Shown: positions 49,844 through 59,506 of the stretch, piece by piece
Numbering within the stretch: the first letter of the stretch is position 1
How the letters are laid out: each line of letters opens with the position of its first letter
Assembly (NCBI GenBank): GCA_003216255.1
Contig: QCJD01000005.1
Coordinates: 16,315 to 80,314, forward strand
Source: Pelagibacteraceae bacterium AG-404-N13
GTDB lineage: Bacteria > Pseudomonadota > Alphaproteobacteria > Pelagibacterales > Pelagibacteraceae
Reading direction: 5' to 3'
Length of the DNA stretch: 64,000 bases
Notes under the pieces: model-generated
The model's database searches: none
What the model was told of the DNA's origin: nothing
Seen by the model: the letters and a program-made list of their open reading frames with translations, nothing else
Position numbers and translations under genes: made by a program

Positions 49844-50626
49844 ATGAAAATACCACTATATCAAGTTGATGCATTTACCTCCAAAATTTTTAATGGAAAC
49901 CCTGCAGCTGTGTGTCCTTTGGAAGATTGGATTGATGATGATATAATGCAAAAAATTGCTCAAGAAAATAATTTATCAGAAACAGCATTTTTCGTAAAAA
50001 ATAAAAGTGAATTTGAAATTCGTTGGTTTACACCATTATCTGAATTAGATTTAGCTGGGCATCCAACCCTTGCTACAGCCCATGTAATTTTACAAGAACT
50101 TAAATGTGATATTAATGAAGTAATTTTTCATACAAAAATAAAAGATATACTTAAGGTGACCTATAAAGAAAATTTATATATAATGGACTTTCCTTCTAGA
50201 AACCCTAAAATTGAAAATAATTTGGAAAAAGTTACAGATGCTCTTGGAAAAAGACCAAAAGAACTTTATCGGCATAGAGATGCTGTTGCAGTTTTTGAAA
50301 ATGAAGAGGATATAAAATTTATGTCTCCAAATATGGAAAAAATTAAAAAATTAGATTATCCGGCAGTAATTATTACAGCGCCTGGAAAAAAAGTTGATTT
50401 TGTATCAAGAAATTTTGCACCAAAATTAGGTATACCTGAAGACCCTGTCACTGGATCCGCACATTGTGAACTCATTCCTTATTGGTCAAAAAAATTAAAA
50501 AAAAAAGATCTTTTAGCTCGTCAAATTTCAGAGAGGGGTGGAGATCTTTATTGTACTGATAATGATGATAGGGTTACAATTGGAGGTAAAGCAGTTACAT
50601 TTTTAAGAGGTGAAATTGAAATATAA
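49844..50626 (+). CDS. PhzF family isomerase
   Basis: IPLYQVDAFTSKIFNGNPAAVCPLEDWIDDDIMQKIAQENNLSETAFFV; EDPVTGSAHCELIPYW. Confidence 0.93.
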   Translation: MKIPLYQVDAFTSKIFNGNPAAVCPLEDWIDDDIMQKIAQENNLSETAFFVKNKSEFEIRWFTPLSELDLAGHPTLATAHVILQELKCDINEVIFHTKIKDILKVTYKENLYIMDFPSRNPKIENNLEKVTDALGKRPKELYRHRDAVAVFENEEDIKFMSPNMEKIKKLDYPAVIITAPGKKVDFVSRNFAPKLGIPEDPVTGSAHCELIPYWSKKLKKKDLLARQISERGGDLYCTDNDDRVTIGGKAVTFLRGEIEI

Positions 50627-50627
50627 T

Positions 50628-51515
50628 ATGGATGGTAATTTAAAATTTTTATCAAATAAGAATGGATTTTTAGGAATTGATAATAAATTTAGCTTCAAAG
50701 AAAAAGCTATTGTAATACCTTTTGGACTTGAAAAAACCGTTAGTTACGGTGGAGGAACTAAAAATGGACCAAAAGAAATTATTAAAGCTTCGCATCAAGT
50801 TGAGCTTTACGACGAAGAATTGAATTGTGAACCGTTTAAGAAAATTGGTATTAAAACTCTTAAACCATTTAAGATTGATAAGAATATCAATAAAGCCTTG
50901 GGAAAAGTATCTAAAATCAATGAGAATATTTTAAAAAAAAATATATTTCCATTAACTTTAGGAGGAGAGCATTCAATTACACCAGGATGTATTTATCCAT
51001 TTACAAAAAAATATAAAAATCTTTGCATTTTACATTTTGATGCTCACGCTGATCTAAGAGATAGTTATAAAGGAGAAAAGTACTCACATGCTTCGGCTAT
51101 AAGAAGATGTTTAGATTATAAAAATGTATCATTGATATCTTTTGGAATAAGAAACATATCTAAGGGCGAGATACCATTTTTAAAGAAAAATTCATCTAGA
51201 ATTAAAATTTTTTGGGCAAAAGATAAAGAAAAATGGAATTTAACAATGTTTAAAAAATTTATAAAAAATAAAACTGTTTATCTAACATTTGATGTTGATG
51301 CTTTTGATAGTGGTATAATGCCCGCAACAGGAACACCTGAACCAGGAGGTTTACTTTGGGATGAGACTTTAAAAATTATAAAAATTGCAATGAAAAATTC
51401 GAAAGTTGTTGGCGCTGATGTAAATGAACTTGCTCCAATAAAAGGATTTAATTCATATAATTTTTTAGTAGCAAAATTAGTTTATAAAATTTTATCCTAT
51501 AAATTTTTTTATTGA
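50628..51515 (+). CDS. speB: Agmatinase/ureohydrolase family
   Basis: LGGEHSITPG; LHFDAHADLRD; YLTFDVDAFDSGIMPATGTPEPGGL; start at second Met after phzF stop. Confidence 0.9.
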   Translation: MDGNLKFLSNKNGFLGIDNKFSFKEKAIVIPFGLEKTVSYGGGTKNGPKEIIKASHQVELYDEELNCEPFKKIGIKTLKPFKIDKNINKALGKVSKINENILKKNIFPLTLGGEHSITPGCIYPFTKKYKNLCILHFDAHADLRDSYKGEKYSHASAIRRCLDYKNVSLISFGIRNISKGEIPFLKKNSSRIKIFWAKDKEKWNLTMFKKFIKNKTVYLTFDVDAFDSGIMPATGTPEPGGLLWDETLKIIKIAMKNSKVVGADVNELAPIKGFNSYNFLVAKLVYKILSYKFFY

Positions 51516-52063
51516 GTCGCAGGCTTAAAAGTACTCAATAATAATCTAAAAGGAATTAACATTATCAACGCTACGAAAAGTTTAACCCCTAAGTCTCCTA
51601 AAGATAATGTTACCCAAGGAATTCCAGTACCTGCAAAAGATATTGAAAAGAACAAAAAAGTATCAACTACAGAACCAAAAATAGATGATGCTAGGGGAGC
51701 AACAAACCATTTATTTCTTCTTAATCTATCAAATATTTGAATATCTAGTAATTGAGCTATTAAAAAAGCTGTTCCTGAACCTACGGCAATTCTTAATGAA
51801 ATCAAATCTGAGTAATTTGTTGAAAAAAATAATGTAAATGAAATACCTATAATAAAACCTAAATAAACAATTTTACGAGCTGCTATTTTTCCATATGATC
51901 TATTAGCTAAATCAGTAATTAAAAAAGCTATTGGATAGCTAAATGCTCCATAAGTTAAGATCTCATTTAAGCCATAATAATTTATAGGAAATTGAACCAA
52001 AAAATTTGAAGATAGAACAACTGCTCCCATAAAAAATGAGAGTATTAAAAATGATTTATTCAT
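51509..52063 (-). CDS. Queuosine precursor transporter (YhhQ/VUT family)
   Basis: Multi-TM; LNEILTYGAFSYPIAFLITDLANRSYGKIAARKIVYLG. Confidence 0.88.
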   Translation of the reverse strand: MNKSFLILSFFMGAVVLSSNFLVQFPINYYGLNEILTYGAFSYPIAFLITDLANRSYGKIAARKIVYLGFIIGISFTLFFSTNYSDLISLRIAVGSGTAFLIAQLLDIQIFDRLRRNKWFVAPLASSIFGSVVDTFLFFSISFAGTGIPWVTLSLGDLGVKLFVALIMLIPFRLLLSTFKPATQ

Positions 52064-52344
52064 TAAGCTGATTTGCTAATTAACGATTTTTTAAGTTTTT
52101 TTAACCTTGAAGATAAGTCTCTAGATTTTACTGATTTTAGAAATTCATCAAAACTACCCTTTTTATCCACAGACCTAACACCAGCATTTGAAACAGTGAG
52201 CTTTAAACTTTTTTTTAAAATATCACTTTTAAATTTTATTTTTTTAAGGTTTGGTAAAAATCTTCTTTTGGTTTTGTTGTTAGCATGACTAACGTTATGA
52301 CCTTTTAAAGGAATTTTTCCGGTAAGTTCGCATTTTTTAGACAT
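52063..52344 (-). CDS. rpmB: 50S ribosomal protein L28
   Basis: [30 protein letters not shown]. Confidence 0.96.
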   Translation of the reverse strand: MSKKCELTGKIPLKGHNVSHANNKTKRRFLPNLKKIKFKSDILKKSLKLTVSNAGVRSVDKKGSFDEFLKSVKSRDLSSRLKKLKKSLISKSA

Positions 52345-52388
52345 TAAATTATGAGACTGTATAAGATCTATGATCTAGCTCGTCAAGA

Positions 52389-53429
52389 TCAATTTTTTGA
52401 TCCTATTATTTCTGAGATATTTTTTATTCCCTGATTTTTTAAAATATCATTTAATTCATTGCTAATTTTAGATGCTATATTAGGTCCATTATAAACCATT
52501 CCAGTATAAAGTTGAATTAAGCTAGCTCCATTCAATAATTTTTCTAAAACACCTTTTCCAGAGTCAACGCCCCCTACTCCGATAATTTTAATATTTTTTC
52601 CAAGTAATTTATAAAAAATTCTTATTAGATGATTAGATATATTTTCTATAGGTCTTCCTGATAAACCTCCTTTTTCTAATTTGTTTATATTATTTAAACT
52701 ACCTCTGTTCATATCAGAAGTATTTGAAATGATAGCAATATCTACTAAATATTTATTTAATATTTCAGCCACACTTTCAATTTTATTATTTTCAATATCT
52801 GGTGAAATCTTAACTGCTATTGGAATATTAGATTTTACTTTAATTTTTTCTTTATGAATAGCATCCAATAATTCTTCTAGTTCATTTTTATTATGAAAAT
52901 CTCTTAGATTTTCTGTATTTGGAGATGAAATATTTATTGTTATATAATCTCCAAGATTATAAAATTTTCTAAAACATTTTAAATAATCTTCTACTCTATT
53001 TTTTGTATCTTTGTTTGGTCCAATATTTATTCCTAATAAGCCATGAGCTGAATTTTTTTTTATTCTAGCACTAATTTCGTCCGATCCAGAGTTATTAAAA
53101 CCTAATCTATTTATTAATGCTTTATCTTCTTCTAATCTGAAAACTCTTGGTTTTGGGTTTCCATATTGCGGATTAGGAGTAATTGTTCCAACTTCTACAA
53201 AACCAAATCCTAAATTAAACAAAGGATTATAAACTTCTGCATTTTTATCAAATCCAGCAGCTACACCTATTGGATTTTTGATATTTTTACCAAATAGCTT
53301 AGTTTTCAAAATTTCAGAATCAATAGCTTTACTTGAAGATATTAAATTTAATTTTAATGTTTTGATCGCTAAAGAGTGAGCAACTTCTGGGCTAAATTTA
53401 AATATAAAAGGTCTTATTTTTTTAAACAT
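52389..53429 (-). CDS. pyrD: Dihydroorotate dehydrogenase (quinone, class 2)
   Basis: NPIGVAAGFDKNAEVYNPLFNLGFGFVEVGTITPNPQYGNPKPR; NISSPNTENLRDF; GGVDSGKGVLEKLLNGASLIQLYTGMVYNGP. Confidence 0.96.
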   Translation of the reverse strand: MFKKIRPFIFKFSPEVAHSLAIKTLKLNLISSSKAIDSEILKTKLFGKNIKNPIGVAAGFDKNAEVYNPLFNLGFGFVEVGTITPNPQYGNPKPRVFRLEEDKALINRLGFNNSGSDEISARIKKNSAHGLLGINIGPNKDTKNRVEDYLKCFRKFYNLGDYITINISSPNTENLRDFHNKNELEELLDAIHKEKIKVKSNIPIAVKISPDIENNKIESVAEILNKYLVDIAIISNTSDMNRGSLNNINKLEKGGLSGRPIENISNHLIRIFYKLLGKNIKIIGVGGVDSGKGVLEKLLNGASLIQLYTGMVYNGPNIASKISNELNDILKNQGIKNISEIIGSKN

Positions 53430-54990
53430 TATTTAATTTATTTTTTATAAGTTCTTTAGTTTCATTAACTCCAAAAAAACTAATAAAAAAACCCATTCTA
53501 GGCCCATTTTCTTCTCCAAATACAACTTCATAGATTAATTTAAACCATTCTCTCAAGTTTTCCTTATAACCATTTTCTTTTCCAACAGTATATATATTTG
53601 TCTGAATATCTTCTGGTTGCATGTTGTCGTTACAATTATCTAGAACTTTAATTAGCGCTTCCAGAGCATTTTTTTCTTCATTATTTGGTTTTTTGTATAT
53701 TTTTTTTAGTTTTATAACATCATTAAAATATTTAATTGCATATTCAATTAAGTTATCAAATATAGGATAATCTTTTTCAGAAATATTTTTTTTATATTTT
53801 CTTACAAATTTCCATAACAGTTCCTTTGTGTCTGCATTGCTTGTCTCAACAAGATTTAATAACATAGAAAAAGGCATAACAGACTTTTCATTAGGCATTT
53901 TTCCATTATGAACGTGCCAAACTGGATTTAATAATAATTGTAATTCATTTTGGTTTTTTCCTTTTTCGATAAGGTCAAGATATTCATCCACTGCTTTTGG
54001 CACTATTTCCTTATAAAGTTTTTTCGCTCGTTTAGGGTTTTGATACATAAAAAGTGATAAGCTTTCTGGCGAAGCATATTCTAACCACTCATCAATTGTT
54101 ATACCATTTCCCTTAGATTTAGAAATTTTTTCACCTTTTTCATCTAGAAATAATTCATAAGCGAAACCTGAAGGATTTGATTTACCTAATAGTTTTATTA
54201 TCTTTGTTGATAATATAGCACTTTCAATTAGATCTTTACCATACATTTCAAAATCAACATCAAGAGCATACCATCTCATAGCCCAATCAACTTTCCACTG
54301 TAATTTACAATTTCCATCTAATATACTTTTTTCAAGTTCACTTCCCTTATTATCAAAAATAATTTTAGAATTTTTTTCATCTATATTTAAAATAGGTATT
54401 TCTAAGACAGTTCCCGTTTTTGGACAGATTGGTAAAAAAGGAGAATATGTCTTTTGCCTTTCTTTTCCAAGTGTTGGAAGAATTATATCCATTATACCCT
54501 GATAATTTTTTAATATGAGTTTTAAAGTAGAATTAAAATACCCAGAACTATAAAGATCTGTTGAGCTTTTAAAAATATATTTAAAATAAAATTTATTTAA
54601 AAATTTTTTTAACATTTCATTATTATGTTCTCCAAAACTATTATATTTTTCAAATGGATCTGGCACCTTGGTCAAGGGCTTGTGCAAGTTCTTTTCTAAC
54701 TTTTCTTGATTTGGAACGTTTCCAGGAACTTTTCTTAATCCATCCATATCATCAGAAAAAGTTATAATTTCTTTTGGAAGATCAGTAAGTTGATTAAGAG
54801 CATTAACAATCATTGATGTTCTTGCAACTTCACCAAAGGTTCCTATATGAGGTAAACCGCTTGGTCCATATCCAGTCTGAAGTGTTATTTTGCCTTTAGA
54901 TTCAATATATTTTTTTCTCTCTTTGAGAATTTTTTTTGCTTCTACAAAAGGCCAGGCATTTGTTTTTTCTATATTAGATTTATCTATCAC
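53422..54990 (-). CDS. lysS: Lysyl-tRNA synthetase, class I
   Basis: TGYGPSGLPHIGTFGEVARTSMIVNAL; KISKSKGNGITIDEWL (KMSKS-like). Confidence 0.94.
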   Translation of the reverse strand: MIDKSNIEKTNAWPFVEAKKILKERKKYIESKGKITLQTGYGPSGLPHIGTFGEVARTSMIVNALNQLTDLPKEIITFSDDMDGLRKVPGNVPNQEKLEKNLHKPLTKVPDPFEKYNSFGEHNNEMLKKFLNKFYFKYIFKSSTDLYSSGYFNSTLKLILKNYQGIMDIILPTLGKERQKTYSPFLPICPKTGTVLEIPILNIDEKNSKIIFDNKGSELEKSILDGNCKLQWKVDWAMRWYALDVDFEMYGKDLIESAILSTKIIKLLGKSNPSGFAYELFLDEKGEKISKSKGNGITIDEWLEYASPESLSLFMYQNPKRAKKLYKEIVPKAVDEYLDLIEKGKNQNELQLLLNPVWHVHNGKMPNEKSVMPFSMLLNLVETSNADTKELLWKFVRKYKKNISEKDYPIFDNLIEYAIKYFNDVIKLKKIYKKPNNEEKNALEALIKVLDNCNDNMQPEDIQTNIYTVGKENGYKENLREWFKLIYEVVFGEENGPRMGFFISFFGVNETKELIKNKLNNV

Positions 54991-55076
54991 AACAATGTAA
55001 ACAACTTATATATTAACGTTTTTTATAATTCTTATAGAGTTGAAATTTATTTACCATAAAATAATGTTCTTTTAAA

Positions 55077-56525
55077 ATGTCCAATTATAAAACTGTTTTT
55101 TTTACATTAGGGGTTTTGCAAATTATTTTAGGTCTATCAATGATAGTACCTATTTTGGCTCAATTTTTTTATGACCAAATGGACTCTGGTTTTGTAAGTT
55201 CTGGAGTGATTACAATAATATTTGGTGTACTATTTTTTTTATCTAATCTCGATCATAATAAAAAACTGAGTTTGCCCCAAGCTTTTCTTCTCACGGCATT
55301 ATCTTGGCTAAGTATTGCAATATTTGGATCTCTTCCTTTTGTATTTTCTAATATTGAATTAAGTCTCACTGACGCATTTTTTGAAAGTATGTCAGGTATA
55401 ACTACAACTGGATCAACAATATTAACTAATTTAAACGAAACCCCAAAAGCCATCTTGTTATGGCGTGCTATGCTTCAGTGGTTAGGTGGAATAGGAATAA
55501 TCGTAATGGCTATAACTTTAATGCCAATTATGAATATAGGTGGAATGCAATTATTTGTAATTTCTACAAGCAACACTCCAGAAAAAATACTACCAAAGTC
55601 TAAAGAAGTTTCTGTAAGACTAATTTTAGTTTACATAGCACTTACCATTGCATGTGCAGTGTTTTATAAAATTTTTGGAATGGGTTTTTTTGACAGTATT
55701 GTTCATTCTATGACAACCATAGCAACTGGTGGATTTTCAAATTATAACGAGTCAATTGGTTATTTTGATAGTGCATTAATTGAAACTACATCAATGATAT
55801 TTATTATTATGGGAAGTATACCATTTATTGCATATATTAAGTTTTTAAATGGAGACAAAAAAATATTTTTAAATGACACGCAAATAAAAACTTTTTTTAA
55901 AATAATTATATTCTCTGTACTTTTAATGTTTATTTATTTGTCAATAATAAATCAAAGTGTATTACAATTTAATTTTAGAGAAGTTGCTTTTAATGTAATT
56001 TCTATTCTAACTGGAACAGGATATGTTACACAAAATTTTAGTGAATGGGGATCATTTCCATTAATGTATTTTTTAATATTAATGTTTATTGGTGGATGTG
56101 CAGGATCAACTGCATGTGGAATTAAAATATTTAGAGTTCAAATTTTATATCAATTTTTAACTAATCAATTAAAAAAAATAATTTATCCGAGGGGTATATT
56201 TAATATTAAATACGAAAAAAATAATGTTGATGAAAAATTTATGTCTTCAATAATTTCATTTATTTTTTTATATATATTGATTTTTTTTATTGTTACCGCT
56301 TTATTGTCAATTAATGGTTTAGACTTTATTACAGCTATATCTGCGGCAGCTACATCAATATCAAACGTTGGTCCAGGTTTGGGTGAAATTATTGGACCAA
56401 ATGGAAATTTTTCACAATTAACAGATTTTTCTAAGTGGATTTTGAGTATTTCAATGATTTTAGGTAGATTAGAATTGTTTGCTGTATTAGTATTGTTTAT
56501 ACCTTCATTTTGGAGAAAATATTGA
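55077..56525 (+). CDS. trkH: Potassium uptake protein TrkH/KtrB family
   Basis: ESMSGITTTGSTILTNL; MTTIATGGFSNYN; ILTGTGYVTQNFS; SNVGPGLGEIIGPNG. Confidence 0.95.
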   Translation: MSNYKTVFFTLGVLQIILGLSMIVPILAQFFYDQMDSGFVSSGVITIIFGVLFFLSNLDHNKKLSLPQAFLLTALSWLSIAIFGSLPFVFSNIELSLTDAFFESMSGITTTGSTILTNLNETPKAILLWRAMLQWLGGIGIIVMAITLMPIMNIGGMQLFVISTSNTPEKILPKSKEVSVRLILVYIALTIACAVFYKIFGMGFFDSIVHSMTTIATGGFSNYNESIGYFDSALIETTSMIFIIMGSIPFIAYIKFLNGDKKIFLNDTQIKTFFKIIIFSVLLMFIYLSIINQSVLQFNFREVAFNVISILTGTGYVTQNFSEWGSFPLMYFLILMFIGGCAGSTACGIKIFRVQILYQFLTNQLKKIIYPRGIFNIKYEKNNVDEKFMSSIISFIFLYILIFFIVTALLSINGLDFITAISAAATSISNVGPGLGEIIGPNGNFSQLTDFSKWILSISMILGRLELFAVLVLFIPSFWRKY

Positions 56526-57898
56526 TAAATAAAAAAACACATAGTTGGGCAGAGTCTTTGTTGGTTTACAAAGATATAAGAATGCTTAGAATTTTGCTTC
56601 TTGGTTCAATAAGTGGTTTCCCATGGGTATTAATAGCAAGTAGTTTAAGCTTGTGGTTAAAAGAGGAAGGACTTAGTAGATCAACTATCGGTTGGGCAGG
56701 TTTAATTTTTGGAGTTTATGCATTTAATTACTTATGGGCACCAATAATAGATAGAATTCAAATACCATTTTTAACTAAAAAATTAGGTCATAGAAGAGGA
56801 TGGATTGTTTTAATGCAAATTACAATTCTGTTAAGCCTAGTAGTTTGGAGCTTCATAAACCCAACACAAAACTTAGCACTACTAATTACTGTTGGATTAA
56901 TTATTGCAATTGCTTCTGCTACACAAGATATAACTGTTGATGCTTTAAGAATTGAACAAATAAATGCAAATGAAGGAAAGTCTATGGCAGCTGGTGCAGC
57001 CATGGCTGTAGTTGGCTGGTGGACAGGTTATAAATTAGGAGGTGTAATCGCTTTATTTGTTGCAGAATACTTTGAAAATATTGGTATTTCTGATTATTGG
57101 CAAGCTACATTTCTAGTGTTGGGAGTTGTAATAATTCTAATGAATATAGGTTTAATGTTTGTTCATGAACCAATAAAAACAGATAGACAAAAAAGACAAC
57201 AGGAAACTGATAAACTTATACAAGGAAAACTTGGATCAAAAAATATTTTAACATCTTTCATTGCTTATATTACTGGAACTATTGGTGGACCTATAATTAG
57301 TTTTTTCAGAAAAAATGGATTTGCGATTGCTGTTGGTATTTTAGGTTTTGTTTTCTTGTTTAAAATTGGAGAAGCATTCCTTGGACGAATGTCTATTGTT
57401 TTTTATAAAGAAATAGGATTTTCAAAAGGTCAGATAGCTATTTACTCTAAGGGACTTGGATGGATTACAACAGTTGTTTTCACCTTATTAGGAGGTGTTA
57501 TGGCTATGAGGGCGGGAACAATTAAAACAATGTTCTTTGCTGGAGGATTAATGGCTCTAACAAATTTACTGTTTGCTATTTTAGCTTGGACGGGCAAATC
57601 TGAATTATTATTCGCAATTGCAGTAATAGCTGATGATATTACGGCAGCTTTTGCAACGGTTGCATTTGTAGCTTTTATATCATTGTTAGTCGATAGAACT
57701 TACACAGCTACACAATACGCATTACTTGCTTCAATTGGAACAGCTGGAAGAACAACACTTGCTTCATCTTCCGGTGCATTAGTTGATTGGCTAAATGGAG
57801 ACTGGGGAACTTTTTTTGTATTAACCACAATCATGGTTATACCGTCTCTAATTTGCTTGTGGTTTATAAGGAATAAAGTAAAAATTGGTGCAAAATAA
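56510..57898 (+). CDS. ampG: AmpG-like MFS transporter (muropeptide permease family)
   Basis: GSISGFPWVLIASSLSLWLKEEGLSRSTIGWAGLIFGVYAFNYLWAPIIDRI; ATQDITVDALRIE. Confidence 0.88.
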   Translation: MEKILINKKTHSWAESLLVYKDIRMLRILLLGSISGFPWVLIASSLSLWLKEEGLSRSTIGWAGLIFGVYAFNYLWAPIIDRIQIPFLTKKLGHRRGWIVLMQITILLSLVVWSFINPTQNLALLITVGLIIAIASATQDITVDALRIEQINANEGKSMAAGAAMAVVGWWTGYKLGGVIALFVAEYFENIGISDYWQATFLVLGVVIILMNIGLMFVHEPIKTDRQKRQQETDKLIQGKLGSKNILTSFIAYITGTIGGPIISFFRKNGFAIAVGILGFVFLFKIGEAFLGRMSIVFYKEIGFSKGQIAIYSKGLGWITTVVFTLLGGVMAMRAGTIKTMFFAGGLMALTNLLFAILAWTGKSELLFAIAVIADDITAAFATVAFVAFISLLVDRTYTATQYALLASIGTAGRTTLASSSGALVDWLNGDWGTFFVLTTIMVIPSLICLWFIRNKVKIGAK

Positions 57899-58610
57899 TT
57901 TTTTTTGTAATTATCCATATATCAATATATTCGAAAATCCTTCAAACAATTCAAAAATAAGTTCACAAATTATTTATGGTGAAAAATTTAAAGTTTTAAG
58001 AAAAGTAAAAAATTTTCTTAAAATAAGAACTTCTTACGATAGATATCAAGGTTTTATAAAAAACAAAAAATTCGAAAAAAAAATAAATGCCACTCATAAA
58101 GTAAAAGTTTTAAAAACTAAAATTTTAAAATCAAATAAATTTTTACCTTTCTCAAGTGAAATAGAGATTTTAAAAAAGAAAAAAAATTATGTAATGTTTA
58201 AAAAAGATAAATGGATAAAAGCAAAAGATATTAATCCGATTAATCAAAAAGATAATAATATACTTAAAATACTTAGAATATTTTTAAATTGTAAGTATAA
58301 ATGGGGAGGAAAAACCTATAACGGCATAGACTGCTCTGCATTAATACAATTATTTTACAAATTTAATAATAAGTTTTTTCCAAGAGATACGGTTGATCAA
58401 GTAAAATTTAAAAAAGGTATAAAAATAAAAAAATTTAAACTTGGAGATATTATTTATTGGAAAGGACATGTTGCAATTTGTATTAACTCAAATAAATTAA
58501 TACATGCTTATGGACCAAGAAAAAAAGTTTTGGTTATGGATATTAACAAAACTATTAGGCTTATTAAAAAAACTGCAAATTTAGAAGTAAAAAAAGTCTT
58601 TCGAATTTAG
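57885..58610 (+). CDS. NlpC/P60 family peptidase with N-terminal SH3b-like domain
   Basis: YNGIDCSALIQLFY (Cys), GDIIYWKGHVAICINSNKLIHA (His); TTG/GTG start overlapping ampG. Confidence 0.85.
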   Translation: MVQNNFFCNYPYINIFENPSNNSKISSQIIYGEKFKVLRKVKNFLKIRTSYDRYQGFIKNKKFEKKINATHKVKVLKTKILKSNKFLPFSSEIEILKKKKNYVMFKKDKWIKAKDINPINQKDNNILKILRIFLNCKYKWGGKTYNGIDCSALIQLFYKFNNKFFPRDTVDQVKFKKGIKIKKFKLGDIIYWKGHVAICINSNKLIHAYGPRKKVLVMDINKTIRLIKKTANLEVKKVFRI

Positions 58611-58612
58611 TC

Positions 58613-59506
58613 TTACTCTCTTCCAAAATCTGGTTTTGCGATATCCTGTTTTAAATTGATTATTTGACGTCTTACTTTTTTTGAATTTATAAGTTTTTTT
58701 ATTAAATTTTTATCTTCTAAATTCTTAATATTTTTTTTGAATGAATTTAAATTTTTAATAAATATGTTAATTGCATCAATCATATTTTTTTTATTATTAA
58801 AAAAAATATCTCTCCACATAATCTCATTTGAAGCAGCTATCCTAGAAAAATCTCTTAGCCCGCCAGCACTATATTTAATAATATTTTTTTTTTGTTTTTT
58901 TTGAAAATCTTGAGCAGTTTTTATTAAATTGTATGCAATTAAGTGTGGAAGATGGCTAGTTAATGCAAATATCTTATCATGATCTTTTGGATCCATTAAA
59001 ATTATTTTTGATCCAAGTTTTTTCCAAAACTGTATTATTTTTTTTTGTTTTTTAGAATTTTTGTCTTTAATAATAATACACCATTTATTAATAAATAAGC
59101 TCTTTGAACCGTGTTCAGGACCGCTTACCTCTGAACCAGATATAGGATGGCTTAATATCCAGTCTAAAGATTTATTTAATTTTTTATTTTTTAAATTTAA
59201 TACATTTTGCTTAGTTGAACCAACATCTGTAATTATACTTTTTTTTCCTAAATACTTATTTAAGTTTGGAATAATTTTGTCGTATTGGCTCATTGGAGTT
59301 GATATAATAACAATATCAATATCTGATATTTTTTTATCTAATTTTTTTAAAATAGTTATTTTTGAATTTATCTTTTTGATTTTAAAAATATTTTTTTTTG
59401 ATTTTTCATAAACAAATATTTTTTTTGAAATTTTTTTATTGATACATCCTCTTAAAATAGATGATCCAATTAATCCACACCCTATAATTAATAATTTTTT
59501 AAACAT
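58613..59506 (-). CDS. tyrA: Prephenate/arogenate dehydrogenase
   Basis: LLIIGCGLIGSSILRGC; IVIISTPMSQYDKIIPNL; LSHPISGSEVSGPEHGSKSLF. Confidence 0.92.
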   Translation of the reverse strand: MFKKLLIIGCGLIGSSILRGCINKKISKKIFVYEKSKKNIFKIKKINSKITILKKLDKKISDIDIVIISTPMSQYDKIIPNLNKYLGKKSIITDVGSTKQNVLNLKNKKLNKSLDWILSHPISGSEVSGPEHGSKSLFINKWCIIIKDKNSKKQKKIIQFWKKLGSKIILMDPKDHDKIFALTSHLPHLIAYNLIKTAQDFQKKQKKNIIKYSAGGLRDFSRIAASNEIMWRDIFFNNKKNMIDAINIFIKNLNSFKKNIKNLEDKNLIKKLINSKKVRRQIINLKQDIAKPDFGRE

